DNA of 51,697 nucleotides from Lachnospiraceae bacterium (GTDB lineage: Bacteria; Bacillota; Clostridia; Lachnospirales; Lachnospiraceae), in the NCBI GenBank assembly GCA_017387565.1, contig JAFOEY010000048.1:1-51697 (forward strand), written 5' to 3'. This document shows positions 44,330 through 51,697 of this stretch, in pieces. Under the pieces are notes generated by a model. It was not told the DNA's origin. It did no database searches and was given only the letters and a program-made list of their open reading frames with translations. Positions within the stretch are counted from its first letter, which is position 1, and each line of letters starts with the position of its first letter. A program made the translations under genes and the position numbers.

Positions 44330-44520
44330 GATGCAAGTCGTCCAAACAGAAAATTATATATCTTTGCCGCCGGCTTTTACGAGGTTTTGTGACTTTCTTT
44401 GCGGCATGGCGAACAAAAATAATACCCGGTTTCAACTGTCTGAAGACGAAGTCTGAGTTTTGAAACCGGGCATTTAATATATTTTTGTGAAATTCTCTGT
44501 TTGGACAACTTGCATCCCAC
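44330..44520. repeat. Nested palindromic repeat, copy C, at a convergent junction
   Basis: Outer arms near ATGCAAGTCGTCCAAACAGA (left) and its near-complement (right, ending ACTTGCAT), then the GCGGCATGGC middle element, and the inner hairpin CCCGGTTTCAA/TTGAAACCGGG with the same loop orientation as copy B. It lies between the haemolysin III and AstE-like stops. Confidence 0.88.
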
Positions 44521-44530
44521 AATTTTTCAT

Positions 44531-45457
44531 TTACACCCGAATCATTTTATATAACACGGTCTTTTCAAATACCAACGGCCGGTTATAGCGGAAAAATACA
44601 ATTCCATCATAAGGTGCTTCTATTCTCTTAATGACATTTCCTTCTAAGGGATCTAACAGTTCACAAAGCAGATCTCCTTTATAAAATGCATCGCCGGTTT
44701 TCACATAATTTTTTAATATTCCGGCAACAGGAGAATGAATCTGTTTCAAACGGTCCTCACTGATAATTTCCGTCATACAACCATCACTTATATCAGCTTT
44801 GATTATCCCTTTATTTACCATAAAGCGCAAAATTGATTCAACAGCCGTATTTGCAGATATCTCATCCACAAACTCAGTTTCATTTGTATAAAAGGAAAAA
44901 GCTTTTGTTTCCCATACCTGCCAGTTATAATTTAACGTTGTCGTATCATAAGGACGTGGTGTTCTTACAAAAGCATATGGAAGTCCAAAATTCATCATTT
45001 CATCATGATCTGTAAATCCGGTTTCCATCATCTTTACATGTGGCAGAAAATCTCCCTGCTGGTAAAAGCTCGCCAACTGTATACCATAAGCATATCCCTG
45101 GATATTCTGAAACAATCCGTCAGCAATCCGCTGTGTTGTTTCTCCCAAATAGTATCCCGGAAACATCCGGTTAATATCTGTATTATCCATGGTCCAGAAA
45201 CGTTTTCCGATATTCATCGAATAATAATTCACACATGGAATAATCAAAATTTCCTGATTTTCACAAATACAACCTTTCCGTTCCAATTCCTTTAACCGAC
45301 TAACCAATTGGGAGCAGACATACATCTGCTGGACTTCATTTCCCCGCATTGCACCTACAACACACAAAGCCTTTTTTCCCTTACCAAATTGAAATCCAAT
45401 GACTTCCATCGCTTCACGATAAGGTGACTGGATGGAATAAAGAACCTGCTTATGCAT
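44531..45457 (-). CDS. Succinylglutamate desuccinylase/aspartoacylase-like protein
   Basis: A 308-aa protein of the AstE/AspA zinc hydrolase group. The motif that normally supplies the first zinc ligands (HGxE) reads MRGNEVQ here, so the histidine is replaced by arginine while the glutamate stays. NTDINRMFPG and a C-terminal beta-barrel-like region (PVAGILKNYVKTGDAFYKGD) match the family. It may be a specialised subfamily or a catalytically altered partner of the next gene, whose end it overlaps by 8 bp. AGGAGG eight bases upstream supports the start. It is the last gene of the ATP-grasp cluster. Confidence 0.8.
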   Translation of the reverse strand: MHKQVLYSIQSPYREAMEVIGFQFGKGKKALCVVGAMRGNEVQQMYVCSQLVSRLKELERKGCICENQEILIIPCVNYYSMNIGKRFWTMDNTDINRMFPGYYLGETTQRIADGLFQNIQGYAYGIQLASFYQQGDFLPHVKMMETGFTDHDEMMNFGLPYAFVRTPRPYDTTTLNYNWQVWETKAFSFYTNETEFVDEISANTAVESILRFMVNKGIIKADISDGCMTEIISEDRLKQIHSPVAGILKNYVKTGDAFYKGDLLCELLDPLEGNVIKRIEAPYDGIVFFRYNRPLVFEKTVLYKMIRV

Positions 45458-46394
45458 CTGCTTTTCCTCCTAAAATACGTGCAATGAGAGAGCCTCCATA
45501 AACAACCGGAAATTCACGTAACGTAAAAATACGTCCATCACAGGGAGCAACCACATACTCAACCGTTTTTCCGGTCACCGGATTTAAGACATCTCCTATA
45601 TGTTCTCCCTTTTTGATATCTACCCAGTGGTCCACGCATGGGACAAAAATGCCATCCGCATCACTGTTTACAAAATCTACGGCATGGTCACTGGAGATAA
45701 TCGGTTCCCTGACGGCCTCCGTCTCACCTTCCCACATTCCTAAATTTTTCAGGAGCTGAAAAATTCCGATTGTCAATTGTCTGCAATACTCCCTGGTAAT
45801 CCGCATGCCGACACCCATCTCCACAACCAGTGTTTTGGTTCCGGTTGTATTGAGGCTATAAGCCAGAGTACTCTCCAAAACAGTAGCAGAAGAATGTACC
45901 CAGATAAAATCACAATTCAACATTTTTGCATAGGGAATGAGTTCCTCTGCACTGATTTCATTGATTCGGATCTGGGGAATTTCTTTTAAATAAATGTTAC
46001 TGGAATGGATATCAATACAAATATCCGCTCCACTGATGTCAGCGATGATATCGGCCGCCAGACATTCTGCCATAGTTCCGTCCGCACTTCCCGGAAAAAT
46101 CCGGTTCATATCCAGATCAAACAACGGAATCCCACGATTAATACTGTCAATTCCGAGTGGATTTAAAGCCGGATAGATATCTACCGTTCCATTCAACAGC
46201 TCTTTATTTTCCGTCAGTATCTTTGCAACTTCAGCACAGACATACTGCCCTTCTAATTCATCACCGTGTGTACCTGTCACAATACAGACTCTTTTCCCGC
46301 TAGCTCCATTCTTGGGACGGTTACTGATTCTGTTCCTTCTGATTTCTATCCGTTCATTCACTGCAAGTTCTGCACTTGCAATTACCTGTATCAT
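45450..46394 (-). CDS. Succinylglutamate desuccinylase/aspartoacylase family protein
   Basis: A 314-aa zinc-dependent amidohydrolase. GTHGDELEG carries the His and Glu zinc ligands, DLDMNRIFPG the substrate-binding arginine, and IDIHSS the third ligand; a beta-barrel domain closes the C-terminus. It removes an acyl or amino-acid group from an amide. AAGGAG precedes the ATG. It lies 113 bp downstream of the transglutaminase-like gene and overlaps its paralogue, so it probably trims or recycles the product of the ATP-grasp/alpha-E system; that is inference. Confidence 0.87.
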   Translation of the reverse strand: MIQVIASAELAVNERIEIRRNRISNRPKNGASGKRVCIVTGTHGDELEGQYVCAEVAKILTENKELLNGTVDIYPALNPLGIDSINRGIPLFDLDMNRIFPGSADGTMAECLAADIIADISGADICIDIHSSNIYLKEIPQIRINEISAEELIPYAKMLNCDFIWVHSSATVLESTLAYSLNTTGTKTLVVEMGVGMRITREYCRQLTIGIFQLLKNLGMWEGETEAVREPIISSDHAVDFVNSDADGIFVPCVDHWVDIKKGEHIGDVLNPVTGKTVEYVVAPCDGRIFTLREFPVVYGGSLIARILGGKADA

Positions 46395-46507
46395 AATGAA
46401 TTACTCCTTTTTTATATACTTTTACAATGTTTTAACACGCAAAAGAAAAAACTGGTGCATCGCTTTGCATATAACTTATTTCAAAATTGGCGCACTAAAT
46501 ACTTCCG

Positions 46508-47284
46508 TCATATACTTTCCACGCAGGAAATGACCTCTTGTGTACTACTGACATTTCCTCTGTAAATTCCCCGTTCAATGGGACAGTCTGCAAAATCACG
46601 TCCATGGCACAATTTAATATACTGATCCCCGATCAGGCAATTATGCGTCGGGTCCATTCCAATCCATGATTTTCCATCATATATTTCCACCCATGCATGT
46701 GTTTCCCCGCATGAAAATGCAAGTCCTGCCACATAACGACAACGAATGTGATTCAGCCTTAAAAGAGAGAGAAAAATGTGCGCATAATCCTGACATACTC
46801 CCTGTCCTCTTTGAAATGCCTTTTCTGCCGATGTCGAAACCTTTGTCACACCTTTTTGATATGTCATATAATGATAAAGACTATCCGAAAGGGACAAAGC
46901 CCTTTCCAATATGTCATTACTTTTTGGCTTGTGTTTTTCATAAAAATCAAAAATGCCCTCCCCCGACTTTGTCAGTGGGGTCTGAAATCCATAAAAAACA
47001 GGAGCACTCCCGACAGCCTCATAGGAATTCATAATCTGCGCTACGCCGGACACCCGGAAAGAGAATACGGAATGCGGCTCCTCCATTCTTCCACAAATAA
47101 CCGGATTTCCAAAACTGTCCCGGCTATGCCAGATTTTTCCTCCATCCGGCAATATCTGATAAAGAGGCTCAGCAATCAGCTGCCTGCCATCCGAAAAAGG
47201 AATACATCGTAATGAAAAACGGTGATCCGTGATATCTCCGGAAAAAGTCAGCTTTGTTTCATAGTTAAACCGCAACCGTTTCAA
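46508..47284 (-). CDS. Transglutaminase-like cysteine peptidase
   Basis: A 258-aa protein. An N-terminal beta-rich region precedes a transglutaminase-like core with Cys in GVCQDYAH, His in ETHAWVE and Asp in MDPTHN, a complete triad. Members of this group are associated with ATP-grasp and alpha-E genes and probably act as peptidases or transamidases. An ATG at 47290 is open, but AGGTG is too close to it; the TTG at 47284 has seven-base spacing and I prefer it. It overlaps the alpha-E gene by 20 bp. Confidence 0.88.
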   Translation of the reverse strand: MKRLRFNYETKLTFSGDITDHRFSLRCIPFSDGRQLIAEPLYQILPDGGKIWHSRDSFGNPVICGRMEEPHSVFSFRVSGVAQIMNSYEAVGSAPVFYGFQTPLTKSGEGIFDFYEKHKPKSNDILERALSLSDSLYHYMTYQKGVTKVSTSAEKAFQRGQGVCQDYAHIFLSLLRLNHIRCRYVAGLAFSCGETHAWVEIYDGKSWIGMDPTHNCLIGDQYIKLCHGRDFADCPIERGIYRGNVSSTQEVISCVESI

Positions 47285-47978
47285 GGCCATTCACCTCAAT
47301 CACATGTTCTACATTTTGTATCATCCGATTGATATCCCCAAGCATTCCGCTCCGGTTCTTACTCTCAGCCAACAATACCCTGTATATATCCATATCGACA
47401 ATGGTCTCACCGTATTCCAGATACTCAGCAATACATTTGAGTAAATGATTCAATTCCGTAGAAATATCCTCAACCGGATAGCCCAACCGTAAATACAGAT
47501 CTACACGCTCAACCATTTTACCAAGGTAAATGATTTTACTGCCTTCCTGATCGGTCATATTATTATCGATACTTCCCCAGAATGCATAAATAGCATCCCT
47601 TACCGGCAGCATATCATATCGGATTTGTGTCGTTCCTTCACAGTTTTTAAACCGATCCATTGCCATCTGCAGATAAGAAAGAGAAGGGGTTTTAATTTCT
47701 TCCCTCAACACAATCCCATTTCCCAACGCTCTGTCGAGATTGGCAATAATTGAATCCGGATTGGATAAATCAAAAACATATCGATGAAAAAAGTCATCCG
47801 CATCCTCATAAATATTAGGAACATTAATATCTGCAAGATATTTTTCATAAGCAGCCTGTCCGCCCTCAATGAAACGATCCGCATATTTAAAAAAACTATT
47901 TAATGTTGTAAAAACACGCTCTACATATCTTCCGAGCCAGAAGAGATTATTAATACTTATTCTTGTGATAGCACCCAT
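47265..47978 (-). CDS. Alpha-E domain protein
   Basis: A 237-aa all-helical protein. The opening ISINNLFWLGRYVERV is the hallmark of the alpha-E family, and later YLGKMVERVDLYLRLG repeats the pattern. Its function is unknown; it is always found with circularly permuted ATP-grasp and transglutaminase genes. It overlaps both neighbours, so the three are translated together. AAGGA lies just before the ATG. Confidence 0.92.
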   Translation of the reverse strand: MGAITRISINNLFWLGRYVERVFTTLNSFFKYADRFIEGGQAAYEKYLADINVPNIYEDADDFFHRYVFDLSNPDSIIANLDRALGNGIVLREEIKTPSLSYLQMAMDRFKNCEGTTQIRYDMLPVRDAIYAFWGSIDNNMTDQEGSKIIYLGKMVERVDLYLRLGYPVEDISTELNHLLKCIAEYLEYGETIVDMDIYRVLLAESKNRSGMLGDINRMIQNVEHVIEVNGLETVAV

Positions 47979-49276
47979 GTGTCCTTAAATCCTCCTCCCT
48001 GTGACGAATTGACCACAAACGAATCTGCTTTTCGCGAAAATCGTGTCAGGCCACTCGCCCAAACCTGTGTTGTTTCTCCTGAAAGCACAAAGGCTCTCAA
48101 ATCTGCTTTTCTTTTTACACATTTTCCTTCATCCATAATATCAAGATCGATAAAATCAATGACTTCCTGTGCAATAAACCGACGAGACTGTTCTTTTATC
48201 AGTTTTTTCCATGTCTCCAATTCTTCTTTTGTCATATCCCTTCCAAATACAACGCCGTATCCACCTGCCTCTGAAACATCCTTAATAACCAAATCCTGTA
48301 AATGCTCCAAAACATATTTCTGATCCTCTTCATAAAACGGAAGGTATGTAGGCGCATTTTTTAGAATAGGCTCTTCATTCAGATAATAGCGAATCATCTT
48401 CGGAACAAAGTAGTAAATTCCCTTATCATCTGCAACACCGTTTCCGGGCGCATTGATAATTGCGGTATTTCCGGCCCGATATGCGTCCATAATATGCGGT
48501 ACACCTATCAGCGATTCCGGCAAAAATGTCAGGGGATCCAGATACTCATCCGAAATACGACGGTATACGGCTCCAACTCTGGTTTTTCCTCCCTGATAAT
48601 CCTTCATATATAGGATGTTGTCTTCTACAAAAAGATCTGTATTCTGCACCAGAACAGCCCCGGTTTTTTCAGCCAGATAACTATGCTCAAAATATGCGGC
48701 ATTATATCTTCCCGGTGTCAGAATGACATTGATTCCGCCACAATTGACGTAATCCATCATATTACGAAGCAGGGAAGCATAATTCCGATTATCCACAATA
48801 TGATTGTTTTCAAAAACGGAAGGACTTGTCATACGGCAAAGTTCTCTGGCAATCAAAGGATAACTCGCTCCCGATGGGATACGGAGATTATCCTCTAAAA
48901 TATACCAGGTATTGTCTTTTGCCTGAACTAAATCAATACCCGAAATATGACTGTAAATATTGCGTGGTGGCATTACTCCCATGCAAGGTGCAAGAAACCC
49001 CTTTGAAATGTAAATAAAATCTTCCGGGATAATTCCATCTTTTACAATCTTTCCATCAGAATAAATATCCTGTAAAAAAAGATTCAAAGCATCCACACGC
49101 TGGATCAAACCTTTTTCCATCTGTGCATAATCACTAGCGGAAATAATCCGTGGAATCGCATCAAATGGAAATAGCTGTTCCTTAAATGTGCCATTTTTGT
49201 AAATACCGAACTTCACGCCGTATCTGGCAAGCAGTTCATTGATTTTATCAGCATCGGCAACCGGTGTGTTGTTCAT
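47957..49276 (-). CDS. Circularly permuted ATP-grasp protein
   Basis: A 439-aa predicted carboxylate-amine ligase in the circularly permuted ATP-grasp type 2 family. Recognisable segments are GVMPPRNIYSHISGIDLVQ, WYILEDNLRIPSGASYP, and VIKDVSEAGGYGVVFG with the nucleotide-binding glycines, then DLRAFVLSG. In published comparative genomics such proteins are predicted to form peptide-like bonds. It is the first gene of the ATP-grasp/alpha-E/transglutaminase operon; the two hydrolases follow. AAAGGG precedes the ATG. A tandem repeat lies upstream. Confidence 0.92.
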   Translation of the reverse strand: MNNTPVADADKINELLARYGVKFGIYKNGTFKEQLFPFDAIPRIISASDYAQMEKGLIQRVDALNLFLQDIYSDGKIVKDGIIPEDFIYISKGFLAPCMGVMPPRNIYSHISGIDLVQAKDNTWYILEDNLRIPSGASYPLIARELCRMTSPSVFENNHIVDNRNYASLLRNMMDYVNCGGINVILTPGRYNAAYFEHSYLAEKTGAVLVQNTDLFVEDNILYMKDYQGGKTRVGAVYRRISDEYLDPLTFLPESLIGVPHIMDAYRAGNTAIINAPGNGVADDKGIYYFVPKMIRYYLNEEPILKNAPTYLPFYEEDQKYVLEHLQDLVIKDVSEAGGYGVVFGRDMTKEELETWKKLIKEQSRRFIAQEVIDFIDLDIMDEGKCVKRKADLRAFVLSGETTQVWASGLTRFSRKADSFVVNSSQGGGFKDTWVLSQE

Positions 49277-49310
49277 ACTGCATCATCCCTTTCCTCGATT
49301 ACTCAAAATA

Positions 49311-49343
49311 AAAAGGCGTCCCGGGTAATCCCGAAACGCCTTT
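49311..49343 (-). terminator. Terminator after the metallopeptidase gene
   Basis: On the minus strand AAAGGCGT and CGGG pair with CCCG and ACGCCTTT, followed by a T-rich tail. It lies 190 bp after the YugP stop, just before the ATP-grasp gene's start, so it separates the two units. Confidence 0.8.
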
Positions 49344-49388
49344 GTTTTCTAACAAAGAAAATACCATTATTATCTAAAAATGTCAAAT

Positions 49389-49466
49389 ATATTGTGAAGA
49401 AAATTTGCAACAATATAATGTGAATAAAATTTTCAACAACATAATGTGAATAAAATTTTCAACTAT
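49389..49466. repeat. Tandem repeat upstream of the ATP-grasp operon, 3 x 26 bp
   Basis: Units ATAATGTGAATAAAATTTTC begin at about 49389, 49415 and 49441. The first is more diverged. It lies between the YugP stop and the terminator, 110-190 bp before the ATP-grasp start. Confidence 0.85.
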
Positions 49467-49533
49467 TATAAATGTAATTATGATTTTAAACTATAACAAG
49501 ATGAATTGATTTTTTCTCAATCTCTTAATTATA

Positions 49534-50220
49534 TTAATCCCGTCTGCGGCTGCCATTTACAATCAGAACTAATCTCAAAAGCTGCAATATCGTACTAAAG
49601 AGTGCCGCTACATAAGTCATGGCAGCTGCCGACAAAACTTTTCTCGCACCCTTTAATTCCTCCGAATCCAACATCCGGTCTTCATTTAAAACTTTAAGTG
49701 CCCTACGGGAAGCGTTAAATTCAACCGGCAATGTAATAAGCTGAAAAAAGACTACAGCGATAAACAAAATGACTCCAATCTGTGCAATCGGTGTAGAACC
49801 GATAATCAATCCAAATAAAATAACCGGCCAGGATAATACCGATCCGATATTGGCAATCGGAACCGATAGCGAACGCAATCCCAAAGGTGCATATCCCACC
49901 TGATGCTGAATGGCATGTCCGCATTCATGTGCGGCAACCCCGATTGCAGCTACTGAAGATGAGCCGTATACCGTATCCGAAAGTCGAAGCACCTTCTCGG
50001 ACGGTGCATAATGATCAGTCAGATTTCCGCGTATCCTTTCAATCCGGACATCATAAATTCCTGCACTGTTTAGAATTCTCTGTGCAGCTTCTTCAGCCCT
50101 GATTCCCCGAGAACTCATAACGCTACTAAAACGTCGATACGTACCATTTACATTCATAGAAGCAATCATACTGATAATTGCTCCGATAATGACTAAAATA
50201 TATGTGATGTCAAAATACAT
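49534..50220 (-). CDS. YugP-type membrane zinc metallopeptidase
   Basis: A 228-aa protein with an N-terminal helix, a zinc-binding motif HECGH in AAHECGHAIQHQ near residue 98, two central helices and a C-terminal helix. PVEFNASRRAL downstream contains the glutamate that usually completes the zinc site. This is the YugP/DUF neutral zinc metallopeptidase family. The substrate is unknown. It is transcribed alone or with the two small genes upstream. Confidence 0.92.
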   Translation of the reverse strand: MYFDITYILVIIGAIISMIASMNVNGTYRRFSSVMSSRGIRAEEAAQRILNSAGIYDVRIERIRGNLTDHYAPSEKVLRLSDTVYGSSSVAAIGVAAHECGHAIQHQVGYAPLGLRSLSVPIANIGSVLSWPVILFGLIIGSTPIAQIGVILFIAVVFFQLITLPVEFNASRRALKVLNEDRMLDSEELKGARKVLSAAAMTYVAALFSTILQLLRLVLIVNGSRRRD

Positions 50221-50324
50221 GTCTGTCTTTCACCTCGTATATCTTTTTATTATTCTCAACCGAGAAATATTGTTTTGTATTTTGTTGTATTGTGTTGTTC
50301 TCTGTTATCTTATTATCACATCTG

Positions 50325-50600
50325 CTATCCATAGATACATCCACAATCCGCAATATCCGGCTCTCTTTTAATTTTTTCTGTTGCCATGGATTTCAATTTT
50401 ACTTTTTTTAAATACTCGTTTTTCAGTACATTTTCATCCTGCAACCGCTTATTTTCCTGTTTCAAAAATTCCACATACTCTCTGGCAAGTTTGACTCCAC
50501 CTCTGACTGCAACATCATCATACTGTTCCATTTCTGACAACCACTGCAGTAAAGAACGCTCTCTGATATCATTATATGTAGTATCGTCCGGTTTAAACAT
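50325..50600 (-). CDS. Hypothetical protein with coiled-coil, 91 aa
   Basis: A soluble, charged protein. Residues 50-75 (EFLKQENKRLQDENVLKN) predict a short coiled coil. It ends in Asp-Cys-Gly-Cys. The family is not recognised. AGAGGA precedes the ATG. It lies 52 bp from the small upstream gene and about 100 bp from the YugP gene, possibly in one operon. Confidence 0.65.
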   Translation of the reverse strand: MFKPDDTTYNDIRERSLLQWLSEMEQYDDVAVRGGVKLAREYVEFLKQENKRLQDENVLKNEYLKKVKLKSMATEKIKREPDIADCGCIYG

Positions 50601-50652
50601 AGAATCCTCTTTCTAATCATTCTGCTGATATATTATCAATTGCTTTTGAAAC

Positions 50653-50898
50653 TTATACTGCATGATATTTGGCTTTTACCATATTTGCCCCATCGTCTTC
50701 CATCATTTCCGGCGCATCAAAGAAAACTTTACAGTTTTCGGCCATATCACAAGTTCCGTTTTCAATAGCACTGCAAGCCATTTTCACTTTTTTATATTCC
50801 ACATTTTTTTCACCCTCACCCTGATACAAAATCGGATTTAGGCTGTTTAAACTCAAAGCTTCACAAAACCCCTGGCAATAATAATATCTCTCCTGCAT
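50653..50898 (-). CDS. Hypothetical small cysteine-containing protein, 81 aa
   Basis: Contains five cysteines (YCQGFC near the start, then ACSA, TCDM and NCKVF), which could bind metal. The family is not recognised. AGGAG seven bases before the ATG gives a strong start. It has a promoter 170 bp upstream, and the long leader between them can fold. Confidence 0.7.
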   Translation of the reverse strand: MQERYYYCQGFCEALSLNSLNPILYQGEGEKNVEYKKVKMACSAIENGTCDMAENCKVFFDAPEMMEDDGANMVKAKYHAV

Positions 50899-50966
50899 GT
50901 TTTCTCCTAACTATCTATTGGGAAAGTTTTTTCTTCCAACGATTACATCCTGAACTCCTTTATAAA

Positions 50967-51064
50967 GTTACCGGCTGCCGCGTGTTCACAAGAGAATACT
51001 ATCTAATTTGCACTTGGACACCGGCAATATAGTCTGACCCATACTCCTTTCGGAACCGATAACT
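50967..51064 (-). ncRNA. Structured leader or small RNA candidate
   Basis: On the minus strand GTTATCGG (51057-51064) pairs with CCGGTAAC (50967-50974), enclosing a second imperfect stem in which GCCG-GTGT pairs with ACAC-CGGC. The folded region starts within a few bases of the predicted transcription start and ends about 70 bases before the 81-aa gene. It does not match a riboswitch I know. The rest of 50899-51156 shows only the promoter. Confidence 0.4.
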
Positions 51065-51071
51065 CATTTAA

Positions 51072-51100
51072 ATTATACTATCCTTCAATTCTATCGGCAA
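51072..51100 (-). promoter_or_regulatory. Promoter of the small-gene operon
   Basis: TTGCCG at 51095-51100, 17 bases, TATAAT at 51072-51077 on the minus strand. Transcription would start near 51065, giving a leader of about 165 bases. Confidence 0.7.
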
Positions 51101-51156
51101 TAAAAAGAAGCCTAAATTGATAATATAACATACTAAATCGTACTAACTTTATAAAA

Positions 51157-51195
51157 TAAAAAAGCCGGAAACGTTGATTTTTCAAACATTTCCGA
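51157..51195 (-). terminator. Terminator of the tRNA cluster
   Basis: On the minus strand CGGAAATGTTTGA pairs with TCAACGTTTCCG (one mismatch) and is followed by GCTTTTTT. It lies 14 bp after tRNA-Leu. Confidence 0.88.
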
Positions 51196-51208
51196 CCCTT
51201 TCAAAGGA

Positions 51209-51292
51209 TGCTGGTGACCGGAATCGAACCGGTACGATGTCGCCACCACAGGATTTTAAGTCCTGCGCGTCTGCCAGTTCCGCCACACCAGC
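51209..51292 (-). tRNA. tRNA-Leu (TAA)
   Basis: An 84-base class II tRNA on the minus strand: acceptor GCTGGTG, anticodon loop CTTAAAA (anticodon TAA), long variable arm, T arm GGTTCGATTCC, discriminator A. CCA is not encoded. It is last in a five-tRNA transcript. Confidence 0.96.
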
Positions 51293-51314
51293 ATGGCAAC
51301 TAAATAGTTGTCAA

Positions 51315-51387
51315 TGGGACCTATAGGGCTCGAACCTATGACCCTCTGCTTGTAAGGCAGATGCTCTCCCAGCTGAGCTAAGATCCC
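51315..51387 (-). tRNA. tRNA-Val (TAC)
   Basis: A 73-base cloverleaf on the minus strand: acceptor GGGATCT with one G-T pair, anticodon loop CTTACAA, T arm GGTTCGAGCCC, discriminator A. CCA is not encoded. Confidence 0.96.
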
Positions 51388-51410
51388 ACATATGAAATTG
51401 TTCATACAAA

Positions 51411-51484
51411 CGACCCAGATCGGACTCGAACCGACGACCTCCGCCGTGACAGGGCGGCGCTCTAACCAACTGAGCCACTAGGCC
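51411..51484 (-). tRNA. tRNA-Asp (GTC)
   Basis: A 74-base cloverleaf on the minus strand: acceptor GGCCTAG/CTGGGTC, anticodon loop CTGTCAC, T arm GGTTCGAGTCC, discriminator G. Confidence 0.96.
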
Positions 51485-51528
51485 AAATCATTTGTAATTC
51501 AGAAAAGAAATAGACACTCTATTTCAAA

Positions 51529-51602
51529 TGGACCTTCGGGGACTCGAACCCAGGACCGACCGGTTATGAGCCGGTTGCTCTCACCAACTGAGCTAAAGGT
51601 CC
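51529..51602 (-). tRNA. tRNA-Met (CAT), elongator type
   Basis: A 74-base cloverleaf on the minus strand: acceptor GGACCTT/AAGGTCC, anticodon loop CTCATAA, T arm GGTTCGAGTCC, discriminator A. The first base pair is a proper G-C, so this is not the initiator. A tRNA-Ile2 with modified CAT cannot be excluded by sequence alone. Confidence 0.92.
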
Positions 51603-51624
51603 GAAATACCTCATAAAGGTAAAA

Positions 51625-51697
51625 AGCCGATGATCGGACTCGAACCGATAACCTGCTGATTACAAATCAGCTGCTCTGCCAATTGAGCCACATCGGC
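51625..51697 (-). tRNA. tRNA-Thr (TGT)
   Basis: A 73-base cloverleaf on the minus strand ending exactly at the window edge: acceptor GCCGATG/CATCGGC, anticodon loop TTTGTAA, T arm GGTTCGAGTCC. The gene is complete, and more tRNAs may lie upstream beyond the window. Confidence 0.95.

Noticed and set aside
46666-47212. Two long plus-strand frames opposite the transglutaminase-like gene
   Set aside because: They are shadows; the minus-strand gene has a complete catalytic triad and operon context.

Overview
The window looks like chromosome of a low-GC Clostridia member, most likely Lachnospiraceae. The grounds are AT-rich sequence, strong AGGAGG-type ribosome sites with frequent TTG/GTG starts, and gene families typical of that group (DUF6320, DUF6179/DUF6323-like, TIGR03915/TIGR03916, circularly permuted ATP-grasp/alpha-E clusters). 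A secreted GH5 cellulase and SGNH esterases suggest a gut or rumen fibre user. There is no rRNA. Six tRNAs are present: Arg at 36.9 kb and a Leu-Val-Asp-Met-Thr cluster at the right edge.

0-24 kb is mostly core and accessory metabolism: cardiolipin synthase, a MerR regulator, SGNH and GH5 hydrolases, an aminotransferase, an esterase/acyltransferase/zinc-ribbon operon, MATE exporters, deoC, and two membrane acyltransferases. A two-gene DNA-repair operon (radical SAM plus TIGR03915) has a promoter carrying two LexA-like boxes. Around 19.8-23.2 kb lie several broken or remnant genes.

24.8-37 kb is a decayed stack of integrative elements at the 3' end of an intact tRNA-Arg(ACG). The tRNA 3'-end core occurs three times (25076, 26773, 36919), so two or three islands were inserted one after another. 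The rightmost island holds a tyrosine integrase, the C-terminal part of a family B DNA polymerase with a TTDG motif C (recalling primer-independent polymerases of pipolins), a head-to-head truncated partner gene, ParA and a ParB-like stub. It also holds IS and RNase R debris and an intact pair that I consider the best candidate for an undescribed system. That pair is a membrane-anchored TIR/Sel1 protein and a multi-TM/TrkA-N/RyR protein, which resembles a Thoeris-like logic: a TIR enzyme makes a nucleotide signal, an RyR domain senses it, and a membrane effector responds.

37-51.7 kb returns to chromosomal genes: ylmH, a sodium:solute symporter, patatin, MATE, TspO, haemolysin III, then a five-gene cluster (ATP-grasp, alpha-E, transglutaminase-like, two AstE/AspA-type metallo-amidohydrolases) that looks like a peptide-forming and peptide-cleaving system, and a YugP-type membrane metalloprotease.

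Three repeat phenomena cut across the regions. A long nested palindrome, up to 235 bp, sits at three convergent gene junctions. A second intergenic repeat family recurs about five times. Many genes are preceded by short tandem arrays whose unit sequence is unique to that gene. All functional calls rest on reading the sequence only; nothing was searched.
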